From the NCBI GenBank assembly GCA_020049805.1, contig JAGVLN010000018.1, forward strand, positions 1 through 42,277: DNA of 42,277 nucleotides, in the 5' to 3' direction. A program made the position numbers and the translations under genes. Source of the DNA: Rickettsiales bacterium. GTDB taxonomy: Bacteria; Pseudomonadota; Alphaproteobacteria; Rickettsiales; JABSSG01. Each line of letters starts with the position of its first letter. Position 1 is the stretch's first letter. This document shows positions 17,420-25,122 of this stretch, piece by piece. Under the pieces are notes generated by a model that made no database searches, was not told the origin of the DNA, and saw nothing but the letters and a program-made list of their open reading frames with translations.

Positions 17420-17866
17420 TTATTTTATAATACCTTGGGTTTGCGCTTCATTTTTAAAATATTTAATAAAAAAAGTCTTAGTTAATTTAGGATTGCTATT
17501 ATTTTTTCTAATAAATTCAACTTGAAATCCACATTTTTTATAAAACCCAGGAGCCTGAAATTGGCTAGTTACAAGATTAATATTATTAAACCCTTTTCCT
17601 TCAAAAAGATTTTCAAGCTCTTCAATTAATTTTTTCCCATATCCTTTACCACGAGATGAAGCCTCTACCCATAGATCATCAATATAAATCTCTGCAAATG
17701 CTGTATATGCATTTAGAACACCAATTACATTATTGTTATCTGAAAGTATTAAGGAAAATCTTTTATAATTAACATCAATGCCATGGCTGCTTTCATAAGC
17801 AATAAGATCTTTTCTCATTTTATCTTCTATATTTTCGGCAATTGTATCAACAAACTCTATTTTCAT
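17420..17866 (-). CDS. GNAT-family N-acetyltransferase
   Basis: The 148-residue protein is a single GNAT domain. The acetyl-CoA pyrophosphate-binding motif appears as SRGKGYGKKLIEEL (about residues 90-103), followed by the motif-B strand NLVTS and the helix ending FYKKCGFQVEF. The substrate cannot be read from sequence; small amines, amino acids and protein N-termini are all possible. It converges on the protease gene (20 bp apart) and diverges from a second GNAT gene of a different subfamily, so the pair is not a simple recent duplication. Confidence 0.85.
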   Translation of the reverse strand: MKIEFVDTIAENIEDKMRKDLIAYESSHGIDVNYKRFSLILSDNNNVIGVLNAYTAFAEIYIDDLWVEASSRGKGYGKKLIEELENLFEGKGFNNINLVTSQFQAPGFYKKCGFQVEFIRKNNSNPKLTKTFFIKYFKNEAQTQGIIK

Positions 17867-17925
17867 AATAATGGATTTATTTTATACTTAAGATTAGTAA
17901 TATATATTATCAGCAGAAATATTTT

Positions 17926-18423
17926 ATGCATTATCAAATTATTCCTATCACAGAAGAATATATAGAAAGCTATTCAAGGGCAGTAGATAGTGTAGCTAGA
18001 GAACGTAAATATATTGCTTTTTTAGAAGGCCCGCCTCTGGAGAAGTCTAGAAAATTTGTTTTAAACAACATCAAAAACGATTTTCCTCACTTTGTTGCTC
18101 TAGTTGATGGTAAACTAATAGGCTGGTGTGATATTGCACCGGATGATACACGCCCAGTTTTTAAACATATAGGTGTTTTAGGCATGGCTATTATAGCTGG
18201 TTACAGAGGAAAAGGTATAGGAAAAGCACTAATAAATACAGCTTTAAAGAAAGCTAAATCTATAGGATTAACCCGCATAGAACTTACAGTACGAGAAGGC
18301 AACTTACCAGCGCTTGCTCTTTATAAGAAAATTGGATTCGAAATTGAAGGTGTAAAGCGTAATGCTATAAGAATAGATGATAAATTTGAAGATATTACAT
18401 CTATGGCTTTGCTTTTTAAATAA
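17926..18423 (+). CDS. GNAT-family N-acetyltransferase, RimI/MnaT-like
   Basis: The 165-residue protein has the GNAT core: a WCDI strand, GYRGKGIGKALIN (about residues 91-103) for acetyl-CoA binding, then ELTVREGNLPALALYKKIGF, the stretch typical of the RimI/YjaB/MnaT-type group, and a terminal strand with Asp-Ile-Thr-Ser-Met. It could acetylate an amino acid, a small amine or a protein N-terminus. A 59-bp divergent region separates it from the first GNAT gene. A short GC-rich hairpin lies 1 bp after its stop codon. Confidence 0.85.
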   Translation: MHYQIIPITEEYIESYSRAVDSVARERKYIAFLEGPPLEKSRKFVLNNIKNDFPHFVALVDGKLIGWCDIAPDDTRPVFKHIGVLGMAIIAGYRGKGIGKALINTALKKAKSIGLTRIELTVREGNLPALALYKKIGFEIEGVKRNAIRIDDKFEDITSMALLFK

Positions 18424-18424
18424 C

Positions 18425-18440
18425 TTAGGCATGCGCCTAA
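18425..18440. terminator. Weak hairpin between convergent genes
   Basis: TTAGGC-ATGC-GCCTAA forms a 6-bp stem with a 4-nt loop immediately after the GNAT stop codon and 20 bp from the end of the opposite-strand small ORF. No U-tract follows on either strand, so termination would be inefficient. It could serve both convergent genes. Confidence 0.35.
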
Positions 18441-18459
18441 AACCGATACTAGATACTTA

Positions 18460-18645
18460 TCAAATTGAAAGCCCAGAAATAAAGCCCTTAATATGAGTAA
18501 ATAATATGAATAGAAGAATCATAAAAATAACAGATAAAATAAAAATTCCTGCCCATTTTATGACTATATTACCGATTTTTATATAAATATAAATGATTGC
18601 TGAAAGTATAAGTGCTAAGCATATTTCTATCGCAAATTTTGTCAT
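18460..18645 (-). CDS. Small two-helix membrane protein, hypothetical
   Basis: The 61-residue frame is almost entirely hydrophobic, with two likely membrane helices (about residues 5-24 and 30-50) joined by a short Lys-containing turn, and ends in a small Gly/Ser segment. A GGGAT stretch lies about 6 nt before the ATG. I recognise no family. In such AT-rich sequence, chance frames are often rich in Ile, Leu and Phe, so this may not be a gene. In its favour: it has a clean start, the membrane pattern is regular, and it lies in an otherwise empty gap. Confidence 0.4.
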   Translation of the reverse strand: MTKFAIEICLALILSAIIYIYIKIGNIVIKWAGIFILSVIFMILLFILFTHIKGFISGLSI

Positions 18646-18816
18646 AATATTAATCCCGTTTTATTATAGATATAGGATAATATATTTAAATAGGCATATC
18701 AACAACTTCATATTTTCTGCATATATTGCTTAAAATTCTTGTTTCACTGCATCATTTAACTATTTCACTATACATTATTATACTTATAATTAAAAAATAG
18801 CATTCCATTTTCTTAA

Positions 18817-19255
18817 TTATAAATTTTCTTTTAACTGAGCCTTTCTTTGGTCAAATAATTCCGTTATCTCATCAATTTCTTCTGCAGAAAAAACCTCTTT
18901 TGCCAATGGAAATACATCACTTTCTTCTTTTAAGATATGTCCTTCTAAACTCTTTTTCAAAAAGGAAATTAAAATTGCACTTTCTTTCTCATCAGGCTCG
19001 TTATCATTAATGTAAGAAATAATGTCTGAAACTAAATGGTGTTCTTTTTCGCTAACATCGATAATAATATCTAACTTATCGATTTTTTTTTCTTAATGGA
19101 CCGTAAAATGCTTCTTCTTCTGCTTCATCATGTAACCATATCTCTTGTTCTAATTGATGAAATATTTCTTTGTTAGTAGGATCTTTTTCAAGTTTAGATA
19201 AAAATTCTTTAACTTCATTATGGTCGGTTATTAATTTAGAAAAAATATCTTCCAT
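18817..19255 (-). pseudogene. Hemerythrin HHE-domain protein, split by a -1/+1 shift at an A9 run
   Basis: The first frame starts at the ATG at 19255, with GGAG 7-8 nt upstream, and stops early just after LRKK. Removing one A from the run of nine (T9 at 19083-19091 on the plus strand) restores a 145-residue hemerythrin-like protein. Across the junction it has the full iron-ligand set: His12 (TDHNE), His42 and Glu46 (LHDEAEEE), His72-His73 (KEHH), and His106 with Glu110 (GHILKEE). These proteins bind a di-iron centre and sense or carry oxygen or nitric oxide. No other stop or damage is seen, so this may be a functional gene using polymerase slippage, a young pseudogene or a sequencing error. 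Confidence 0.75.
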
Positions 19256-19479
19256 TGCACTCTCCAAAATTTAAAATTAGACAATTACTATTGGTTAAAG
19301 TAATGGAATATTTAAGATAAATATAATGTTTAATTATATTAGAAATATATAAAATTTTTATAAATTAAATACTTTAATTAGGTACATTACTAAGAATTAT
19401 AAATTGTGTTAGCTTAAAGACGAATTCATAATAGCTATTATAATTTTCTAACCTTTATTCAGGATTATTTTTTATGACT

Positions 19480-19953
19480 TTAGCTTGAAAACGGTAAGAA
19501 ATCAAAAGTTAAAACTTCTCCTACAGGGATAGAAAATGAGCTACCAAAGCCAGAACTACAACCATCAATAATAAGAGAAGTATCATTACAGACATTAGTA
19601 CCATAGATACAATAAAAACTTCCTTTTGTTTGAGCATTTATGCATGCCTCTGCCGTCGGAAATTCCAGAGTAGCAGCATAAAATTGCTGAGCAATAACAG
19701 CAGTAAGACTGAATCCTTCAAGAGAACCTGCAAGTGGGCTATTAAATGACACACAATAAGAAGCTACAGAGCAATTACTATAAGCCATTCCTGAAGGAGC
19801 TCCTAGAACTGGATTTTGAGCATATGATTGGCACACAGTTGCATTTGTAAATGTTGGTACAAAGACGCTCTTATAAGTATTTGCAGAGCATAATGTTATT
19901 GAGTTGAGATTGTTTGGAAGTTCTGTTGTTGGTAATGTTCTAACCATTGTCAT
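19480..19953 (-). CDS. Cysteine-rich orphan protein, 157 residues
   Basis: I do not recognise this protein. It has eight cysteines, few charged residues, and many Ser, Thr, Ala and aromatic residues, suggesting a compact beta-rich fold outside the reducing cytoplasm. No Sec signal peptide is visible. Two halves look alike: a Tyr, a short hydrophobic strand, a Thr, then Cys and Ala-Gln, followed by YC and further Cys residues (about residues 27-68 and 90-130), perhaps a duplicated module. The start is well supported by GGAG 6 nt upstream. It has its own promoter and stands alone between the hemerythrin gene and tRNA-Arg. A surface or secreted protein is a guess. Confidence 0.7.
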   Translation of the reverse strand: MTMVRTLPTTELPNNLNSITLCSANTYKSVFVPTFTNATVCQSYAQNPVLGAPSGMAYSNCSVASYCVSFNSPLAGSLEGFSLTAVIAQQFYAATLEFPTAEACINAQTKGSFYCIYGTNVCNDTSLIIDGCSSGFGSSFSIPVGEVLTFDFLPFSS

Positions 19954-19985
19954 AAGTATCTCCAGTATATTGATATTAGAAATTT

Positions 19986-20000
19986 ACTTCGCCCTGAAGT
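19986..20000. promoter_or_regulatory. Small hairpin at the transcription start of the cysteine-rich gene
   Basis: ACTTC-GCCCT-GAAGT is a perfect 5-bp inverted repeat directly downstream of the -10 box at 20002-20007 (minus strand). It could be an operator half-site pair or a 5' stabilising hairpin in the leader. Confidence 0.3.
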
Positions 20001-20001
20001 G

Positions 20002-20030
20002 AGATTATTCCTATCTATTTCAACTGTCAA
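20002..20030 (-). promoter_or_regulatory. Promoter of the cysteine-rich orphan gene
   Basis: On the minus strand, a perfect TTGACA (20030-20025) is followed by a 17-bp spacer and TAATCT (20007-20002). The predicted start near 19995 leaves a leader of about 40 nt before the ATG at 19953. Confidence 0.6.
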
Positions 20031-20179
20031 TTTCTTTTGTTTTTGATTAATTTATAATGAAAATTTCATTTAATGCACAAGATTGTACTTTATGAGAGGG
20101 CTAAGGTACTAGGCTTACATACCCACTAAAATACAACCTAAGCAAATGTTATTTAATAATCAGAACTCAAGGTTTATGA

Positions 20180-20256
20180 TGGTGCACCCTGAGCGATTCG
20201 AACGCCCGACCTTTTGATTCGAAGTCAAATGCTCTATCCAGCTGAGCTAAGGGTGC
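20180..20256 (-). tRNA. tRNA-Arg, anticodon UCG (reads CGA)
   Basis: The minus strand folds into a complete cloverleaf. The acceptor GCACCCT pairs with AGGGTGC; the D stem is GCTC/GAGC; the anticodon stem TTTGA/TCAAA holds loop CTTCGAA with anticodon TCG; and the T arm is GGGCG-TTCGAAT-CGCTC with one G-U pair. The discriminator is A, and CCA is encoded (20182-20180). The mature tRNA without CCA is 74 nt. Confidence 0.97.
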
Positions 20257-20272
20257 ATAATAATATAGATTC

Positions 20273-20300
20273 ATAATACAAATTAGTTCTAACTATGCAA
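20273..20300 (-). promoter_or_regulatory. Promoter of tRNA-Arg
   Basis: On the minus strand, TTGCAT (20300-20295), a 16-bp spacer and TATTAT (20278-20273) predict transcription from about 20266, 10 nt before the tRNA 5' end. Confidence 0.5.
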
Positions 20301-20316
20301 CTTTATTTAATAAATA

Positions 20317-21438
20317 TTATCCGGCTCCACTTCTAGCTAAACCACGAGATTCAATGTCTTCTTTAATTACTTTAGCGACTTGTAAAGCTGCAGGATCAGG
20401 TGCCCCAACTTCTGGCAAACTGGAAGGTGTCAAAACGAAATCCTCGGATAAAACATCTATCTTTTTTCTAGATAAAAATGTTGCCAAACTATCGTGATGA
20501 CCTTTATTCATTGAACCTGTAAGATATACTTGCACTGAGCTAATAAAATCTGTCCCTTCCGAAATCATCGACGTTGATTCCCCTGGTAATACTAAACCGT
20601 CAGCGATATTTAAGAATGCTTTATAAACACTGATAGCTGGCTTCTTAAGCGCCTTATTTTCTCGTTTAAAATCAACAAAAAAATAGTCTTTAAACCCTTT
20701 ATCTTTCAAGGTACCAATAAAAGCTTTAGTTACAGGATCTGTAGGTTGTGTAAGGTCAGTATCATCCTGATGAGCAGTATTTATTTCTTTTCCTTCATGG
20801 CTAAATTTACCAGTCCTAGGACCGTTAGTTACATAAACGTAATATCCTTCTTTCCTAGCTAAATCAGCAATATAATTAGCTAACTTTATTGCCTCTTCAG
20901 GTTTATAATATAATTGCGTACTATCGGGAAGAGGAGCATTTCCTCCAAGAATCACTACTAACTTCTTCTTATCAGTTATGGGAACTCTATCTTGCCATTT
21001 CCTATATTCTTCTTCTAGGTCTGCCTTAATTAAATTATGAGGAACACCAAACGTTTCAGTCAAACACCTTCCTAAGCTTACTTTTTGAGCATGAGAAGCC
21101 GCACCTTTAGGCAAAGACACTCGGTTAAATAAGCCTAAATTCATAGCAACAGGTATTTGATGACCTCCCCATACAGCATAAACCTTATCACCTAATTGCA
21201 ATTTTAGATCTTCAAGCTTGGCAGCACCTACTTCACCTGCACTAATTGCTATTACAGGTTTTTCATTTCTTTCGAGTCGGATAATAAACTCTTTTGCTTC
21301 ATCTACTGTTTTTAATTCAGTTATAGTTACTTGTTGTTCAGCCTGACGATACAAAGCTGCAGTTTCTCTTGCTACCCCTAGAGTATTGTTTTGGTCTCCT
21401 ACTAAAGAACCTTCTAAGAAATAAATAATATGCAGCAT
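20317..21438 (-). CDS. ELM1-like (mitochondrial fission protein ELM1 family) GT-B-type protein
   Basis: The 373-residue soluble protein resembles the ELM1/DUF1022 family, named after a plant mitochondrial fission factor but related to GT-B glycosyltransferases. Visible features are a VVILGGNAP loop near residue 162, VTNGPRTGKF near 204, and the C-terminal nucleotide-sugar-like motif ADGLVLPGESTSMISE near 283-298, where ELM1 proteins typically have a D-S-x-S-M-x-S-E pattern. It ends in a small Gly/Ala/Ser tail. AAGGA precedes the ATG. It diverges from wzm-wzt, which export polysaccharides or lipid-linked sugars, so a role in surface glycan synthesis is plausible. Family call moderate; reaction unknown. 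Confidence 0.6.
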   Translation of the reverse strand: MLHIIYFLEGSLVGDQNNTLGVARETAALYRQAEQQVTITELKTVDEAKEFIIRLERNEKPVIAISAGEVGAAKLEDLKLQLGDKVYAVWGGHQIPVAMNLGLFNRVSLPKGAASHAQKVSLGRCLTETFGVPHNLIKADLEEEYRKWQDRVPITDKKKLVVILGGNAPLPDSTQLYYKPEEAIKLANYIADLARKEGYYVYVTNGPRTGKFSHEGKEINTAHQDDTDLTQPTDPVTKAFIGTLKDKGFKDYFFVDFKRENKALKKPAISVYKAFLNIADGLVLPGESTSMISEGTDFISSVQVYLTGSMNKGHHDSLATFLSRKKIDVLSEDFVLTPSSLPEVGAPDPAALQVAKVIKEDIESRGLARSGAG

Positions 21439-21599
21439 AGCAATCCTTTTAAATACTACTTAAAATATTTTAAAATTAATTCAATATAATATATATAATA
21501 TAAGTTTATTATTGCCCACCACTTAAAATAAGTTAATATTAAATTCAGGTGGAAAAAATAAATATAACTTATATATTTGCTAAAAATAGTTAGATATAA

Positions 21600-22379
21600 A
21601 TGAATACAGCTTTGAAAGATTTTGTTGGTAGCTTTAAATTATGGCACCTTTTTATATATCTTGGATGGGAAGATATATATCAAAGGTATGTTAGAACTTT
21701 GTTAGGACCTTTTTGGCTGACATTAGGACATTGTGTTTGGATAGGAGCCATGGCAGTAGTAATGGGCTCTTTATTTAATAACAGCATTAAAACCGTTTTG
21801 CCATTTATTGCAGCAGGCACTTTAGTATGGACTTTTATTGCAAGCGTAATGAATGAAAGTTGTCAGGTATTTATTAATGCTGGTTATATTATAACTAGCA
21901 TTAATTTACCTATTTCACTTCATATTTTTAGGTTAGTAGTACGTAATTTTATCATTTTTCTACATAATTTAGTTGTTTTAGTATTAATAGTAATATTTTG
22001 CAATGTTAGCGTAAACCTTAATACTTTATTAGTAATACCTGCTCTTATCATCCTTATGATAAACAGTTTATGGATTGCTACATTAATAGGAGTTATTAGT
22101 ACTCGTTATCGCGATATTCAACAAATAATAATGACTAGCACTTCTATTTTGCCATTTATCACTCCTATTTTTTGGGAAAAATCATTTTTAAAAAAGCATT
22201 TATGGATTGCTAATATAAATCCATTCTATCATATGATAGAAATAGTCAGATCGCCATTACTTGGCCAACAACCTAGTTTATTATCATGGCAGATAATAAT
22301 AGTAATAACTATATTGGGAATATTATTTACCCTAAAAATATTTAATACTTACAAACATAGAATTATTTATTGGTTATAA
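21600..22379 (+). CDS. wzm: Polysaccharide ABC exporter, permease (Wzm-like)
   Basis: The 259-residue ABC-2 permease has about six membrane helices. It has the family's N-terminal amphipathic stretch DIYQRYVRTLLGPFWLTLG and the ISTRYRDIQQII loop between helices, both typical of Wzm/KpsM/TagG exporters. It pairs with the ATPase beginning 4 bp downstream to move a lipid-linked polysaccharide or O-antigen-like glycan across the inner membrane. No Shine-Dalgarno is obvious before the ATG. It diverges from the ELM1-like gene across a 161-bp A/T-rich gap. Confidence 0.9.
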   Translation: MNTALKDFVGSFKLWHLFIYLGWEDIYQRYVRTLLGPFWLTLGHCVWIGAMAVVMGSLFNNSIKTVLPFIAAGTLVWTFIASVMNESCQVFINAGYIITSINLPISLHIFRLVVRNFIIFLHNLVVLVLIVIFCNVSVNLNTLLVIPALIILMINSLWIATLIGVISTRYRDIQQIIMTSTSILPFITPIFWEKSFLKKHLWIANINPFYHMIEIVRSPLLGQQPSLLSWQIIIVITILGILFTLKIFNTYKHRIIYWL

Positions 22380-22383
22380 AAAT

Positions 22384-23127
22384 ATGACAAAAATAGTATT
22401 AGAAGAAGTAGAAGTAACATATCCTGTATATGGCGCACATTACAATTCTCTAAGAAGAGCATTAGTCAATTTTACTACTTCGAGTAGATTTTTTAATGAT
22501 AAAAATCAAGTTACCTTAGTAAAAGGGCTCAATAATATATCATTTACTTTAAATAAAGGTGATCGTCTTGGCTTGATCGGTACCAATGGAGCTGGTAAAA
22601 GTACATTACTAAAAACCATGGCCCAACTTTATCTACCGAGTAAAGGTAAAATATTAATTGAGGGTAAAGTCTCTACTTTATTTGATGTAACGTTAGGGAT
22701 AGATACCGAGCGTACAGGATATCATAATATATATTACATGGGACGCTTACTGGGTTTAACCAAAAAGGAAATTGATAAAATTATCCCAGATGTAATAGAT
22801 TTCTCAGAGCTAAAAGAATTTATATATATGCCTGTTAAAACCTACTCTGCAGGTATGAGAATGCGATTGGGTTTTGCTATATGTACATCTATTAATCCTT
22901 CGATATTATTACTAGATGAAGCCATAGGCGCTGGAGATAAAAATTTTGTTCATAAAGCAGCAAAGAGAGCTAAAGAATTATATGATAGAGCTGAAATTAT
23001 GGTTATAGCCTCTCATTCAGACAAAGTCATAAAAGAATTTTGTAATAAAGCTTTATGGCTACACGAAGGGAATATAAAAATGTTTGGTAAGGTAGACGAA
23101 GTCCTTAAAGCTTACAATCAAATATAA
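22384..23127 (+). CDS. wzt: Polysaccharide ABC exporter, ATPase (Wzt-like)
   Basis: The 247-residue ATPase has Walker A GTNGAGKST (66-74), ABC signature YSAGMRM (154-160), where SAGM replaces the common SGGQ as is normal in this subfamily, Walker B ILLLDEA (174-180), and the switch His211 in IASHSD. It lacks the C-terminal carbohydrate-binding domain of long Wzt proteins, so it resembles the short KpsT/RfbE type, and cannot itself select a terminal glycan modification. It follows the permease directly and forms a two-gene operon with it. Confidence 0.92.
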   Translation: MTKIVLEEVEVTYPVYGAHYNSLRRALVNFTTSSRFFNDKNQVTLVKGLNNISFTLNKGDRLGLIGTNGAGKSTLLKTMAQLYLPSKGKILIEGKVSTLFDVTLGIDTERTGYHNIYYMGRLLGLTKKEIDKIIPDVIDFSELKEFIYMPVKTYSAGMRMRLGFAICTSINPSILLLDEAIGAGDKNFVHKAAKRAKELYDRAEIMVIASHSDKVIKEFCNKALWLHEGNIKMFGKVDEVLKAYNQI

Positions 23128-23148
23128 CTATATTTCTAATATTTTTAC

Positions 23149-23176
23149 TTGACTATCCAAGATTACATGGTAAATT
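23149..23176 (+). promoter_or_regulatory. Promoter for the rpmI-rplT-pheST run
   Basis: TTGACT (23149-23154), a 16-bp spacer and TAAATT (23171-23176) lie in the wzt-rpmI gap, placing the start near 23183, about 38 nt before the ATG of the small basic ORF. Confidence 0.45.
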
Positions 23177-23220
23177 CACTAGTCTAATAAATTATAGAAA
23201 TAAAAAATCAAGAGAAAGCA

Positions 23221-23421
23221 ATGGGAAAGGCTAAAACTGCAAGTAAAAATAACCCTGTTGAACGCGAAAGCGCGAAAGTTATTTATTATAATGGCCAAAA
23301 AGTTAAGCCAGTAAAATTTATAAGTGCTAAAAGAAAGTACATGGCTGTACAATACGAAAATGGTCAAATGGCACTAGATCCACAAGGTATGCCTATAGCC
23401 TGGAGCAAAATAAGAAATTAA
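23221..23421 (+). CDS. Small basic protein upstream of rpmI, hypothetical
   Basis: The 66-residue protein is Lys-rich, especially in the first 45 residues (VKPVKFISAKRKY), and ends with a Pro-Gln-Gly-Met-Pro turn and WSKIRN. It has no cysteine pair, signal or membrane segment. AGAGAAAG precedes the ATG, and it is 21 bp upstream of rpmI, in the slot commonly held by infC. It is not IF3. Its size, charge and position suggest a ribosome- or RNA-associated role, but I recognise no family. Confidence 0.7.
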   Translation: MGKAKTASKNNPVERESAKVIYYNGQKVKPVKFISAKRKYMAVQYENGQMALDPQGMPIAWSKIRN

Positions 23422-23442
23422 AGTAAAAATATAAGGTTAAAA

Positions 23443-23640
23443 ATGCCAAAATTAAAAACAAAATCAGGCGCAAAAAAAAGATTTTCATTAACTGCTTCCG
23501 GCCTAGTTAAAGCAACCCAAGCTGGTAAAAAACACGGTATGGTTAAAAGAAGCAAAAGGCAGCTAAGAGAACAACGTGGCACAACTATTTTATGTCCACA
23601 AGATGCAAAAATTGTTAAACAATTTTTGCCTTATTCTTAA
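23443..23640 (+). CDS. rpmI: Ribosomal protein bL35
   Basis: The 65-residue, strongly basic protein begins [14 protein letters not shown] and contains [15 protein letters not shown], the hallmark of bL35, a large-subunit protein. The length matches the family. It lies 25 bp upstream of rplT and is cotranscribed with it. infC does not precede it here. Confidence 0.97.
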   Translation: MPKLKTKSGAKKRFSLTASGLVKATQAGKKHGMVKRSKRQLREQRGTTILCPQDAKIVKQFLPYS

Positions 23641-23665
23641 AATTTAATAGATAAAGGTATTTAAA

Positions 23666-24037
23666 ATGGCACGTGTAAAAAGTGGTAAAACAACCAAAGC
23701 TCGTCATAAAAAAATTCTCAAATTAGCCAAAGGATATAGAGGCAGAGCTAAAACTTGCTTTACAGTTGCAATTGAAAAAGTAGAAAAAGCCCTACGTTAT
23801 GCTTACCGCGATCGTCGCAATAAAAAACGTGATTTCAGAGGACTATGGATTCAACGTATAAATGCTGCTGTGCGTATGCACGGTTTGGTTTATTCACAAT
23901 TCATTGATGGTTTAAATAAAGCTAACATTTCTTTAGATAGAAAAGTTTTGGCTGAGATGGCAGTAAAAACTCCAAATTTATTTGCAGATGTAGTTTCAAA
24001 GGTTAAGGAAGCAATAGCTAACAAAAAATCAGCATAA
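23666..24037 (+). CDS. rplT: Ribosomal protein bL20
   Basis: The 123-residue protein binds 23S rRNA early in large-subunit assembly and in many bacteria represses its own operon. Visible hallmarks are [10 protein letters not shown] near residue 29, [18 protein letters not shown] near residues 46-63, and [14 protein letters not shown]. It is spaced 25 bp from rpmI and 24 bp from pheS. I see no obvious L20-binding pseudoknot in the short leader before the small basic ORF. Confidence 0.98.
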   Translation: MARVKSGKTTKARHKKILKLAKGYRGRAKTCFTVAIEKVEKALRYAYRDRRNKKRDFRGLWIQRINAAVRMHGLVYSQFIDGLNKANISLDRKVLAEMAVKTPNLFADVVSKVKEAIANKKSA

Positions 24038-24061
24038 TTCTAAATCTGATAGTGCGATCTT

Positions 24062-25120
24062 ATGGCAGACATTAAGCAAGATGTATCAGAGTTACTTAAA
24101 TCAATTGATAACATTGCTTCGTTAGAAGATCTAGAAAATAAAAGAATAGAATATTTGGGCAAGAACGGCCTAATAACTCAAGAATTAAAAAAGATATCTT
24201 CTCTCTCCGCAGATGAAAAAAGAGAATTTGGCCAAATTATCAATGGTTTTAAATTACAAATCCATGATAAACTTGAACAACATAAATCTCTATTGAATAA
24301 AAAGCTTATCCAAGAAAAATTAAATTCTGAAAAAATTGATATTTCTCTACCTGTTAGAGAACAACCGCAAGCAACAATTCACCCAATATCGCAAGTCACA
24401 GATGAGCTAATTAATATTTTTGGCTCAATGGGATTTAGTTTAGCTGAAGGTCCAGATATTGATAATGATTTTAATAATTTCACTGCTTTAAACATTCCAG
24501 AAAACCATCCTGCTAGACAGATGCATGACACCTTTTATATGCCTGTCGCTAATAAATTACTTAGAACGCATACTTCGACAGTCCAGATTAGGAAAATGTC
24601 AGGAGAAAAACCGCCTTTCAGGTTTATTGCTCCAGGCAGAGTTTATAGATGCGATTCAGATATGACCCACACCCCTATGTTTCATCAAGTAGAAGGTGTA
24701 TGTATTGATAAAAATATTAATATGGCCCATTTAAAAGGGTGTTTGATGGATTTTTTAAAAGCATTCTTTGAAATAGAGAATCTAAATATAAGATTTAGAC
24801 CAAGTTTTTTCCCTTTTACTGAACCATCTGCAGAAGTAGATATTGGGTATAGCCTTATAAATAATCAAATCAACATAGGTCAAGGAGAAAGCTGGTTAGA
24901 AATTTTAGGATGTGGTATGGTCCATCCAACTGTATTAAGTAATGTTGGCATTGATCCTAATGAATTTCAGGGATTTGCTTTTGGCATGGGTATAGAGAGA
25001 ATCGCTATGCTTAAATATGGCATTCCAGATTTACGTACATTTTTTGAGAGTGATTTACGTTGGTTAAAAAAATACGGATTTCATTTTTATGATATACCAA
25101 CCGTAACTGGAAGGAGCTAA
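24062..25120 (+). CDS. pheS: Phenylalanyl-tRNA synthetase alpha subunit
   Basis: The 352-residue catalytic subunit of the alpha2-beta2 enzyme charges tRNA-Phe. The N-terminal coiled coil (about 1-90) binds tRNA. The class II core shows motif 2 (RFIAPGRVYRCDSD) and motif 3 (GFAFGMGIERIAML), with the phenylalanine-pocket segment RFRPSFFPFTEPSAEVDI between. The length is normal. It lies 2 bp before pheT, as in most bacteria. Confidence 0.98.
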   Translation: MADIKQDVSELLKSIDNIASLEDLENKRIEYLGKNGLITQELKKISSLSADEKREFGQIINGFKLQIHDKLEQHKSLLNKKLIQEKLNSEKIDISLPVREQPQATIHPISQVTDELINIFGSMGFSLAEGPDIDNDFNNFTALNIPENHPARQMHDTFYMPVANKLLRTHTSTVQIRKMSGEKPPFRFIAPGRVYRCDSDMTHTPMFHQVEGVCIDKNINMAHLKGCLMDFLKAFFEIENLNIRFRPSFFPFTEPSAEVDIGYSLINNQINIGQGESWLEILGCGMVHPTVLSNVGIDPNEFQGFAFGMGIERIAMLKYGIPDLRTFFESDLRWLKKYGFHFYDIPTVTGRS

Positions 25121-25122
25121 AA

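Noticed and set aside
19428-19441. 14-bp perfect palindrome ATAATAGCTATTAT
   Set aside because: Such A/T palindromes are expected by chance here, it has no U-tract downstream of a gene end, and no promoter is adjacent.
21439-21599. Possible divergent promoters between the ELM1-like gene and wzm
   Set aside because: Only weak boxes were found (TTGCCC-N17-AATATT) in sequence that is nearly all A/T, so no call was made.
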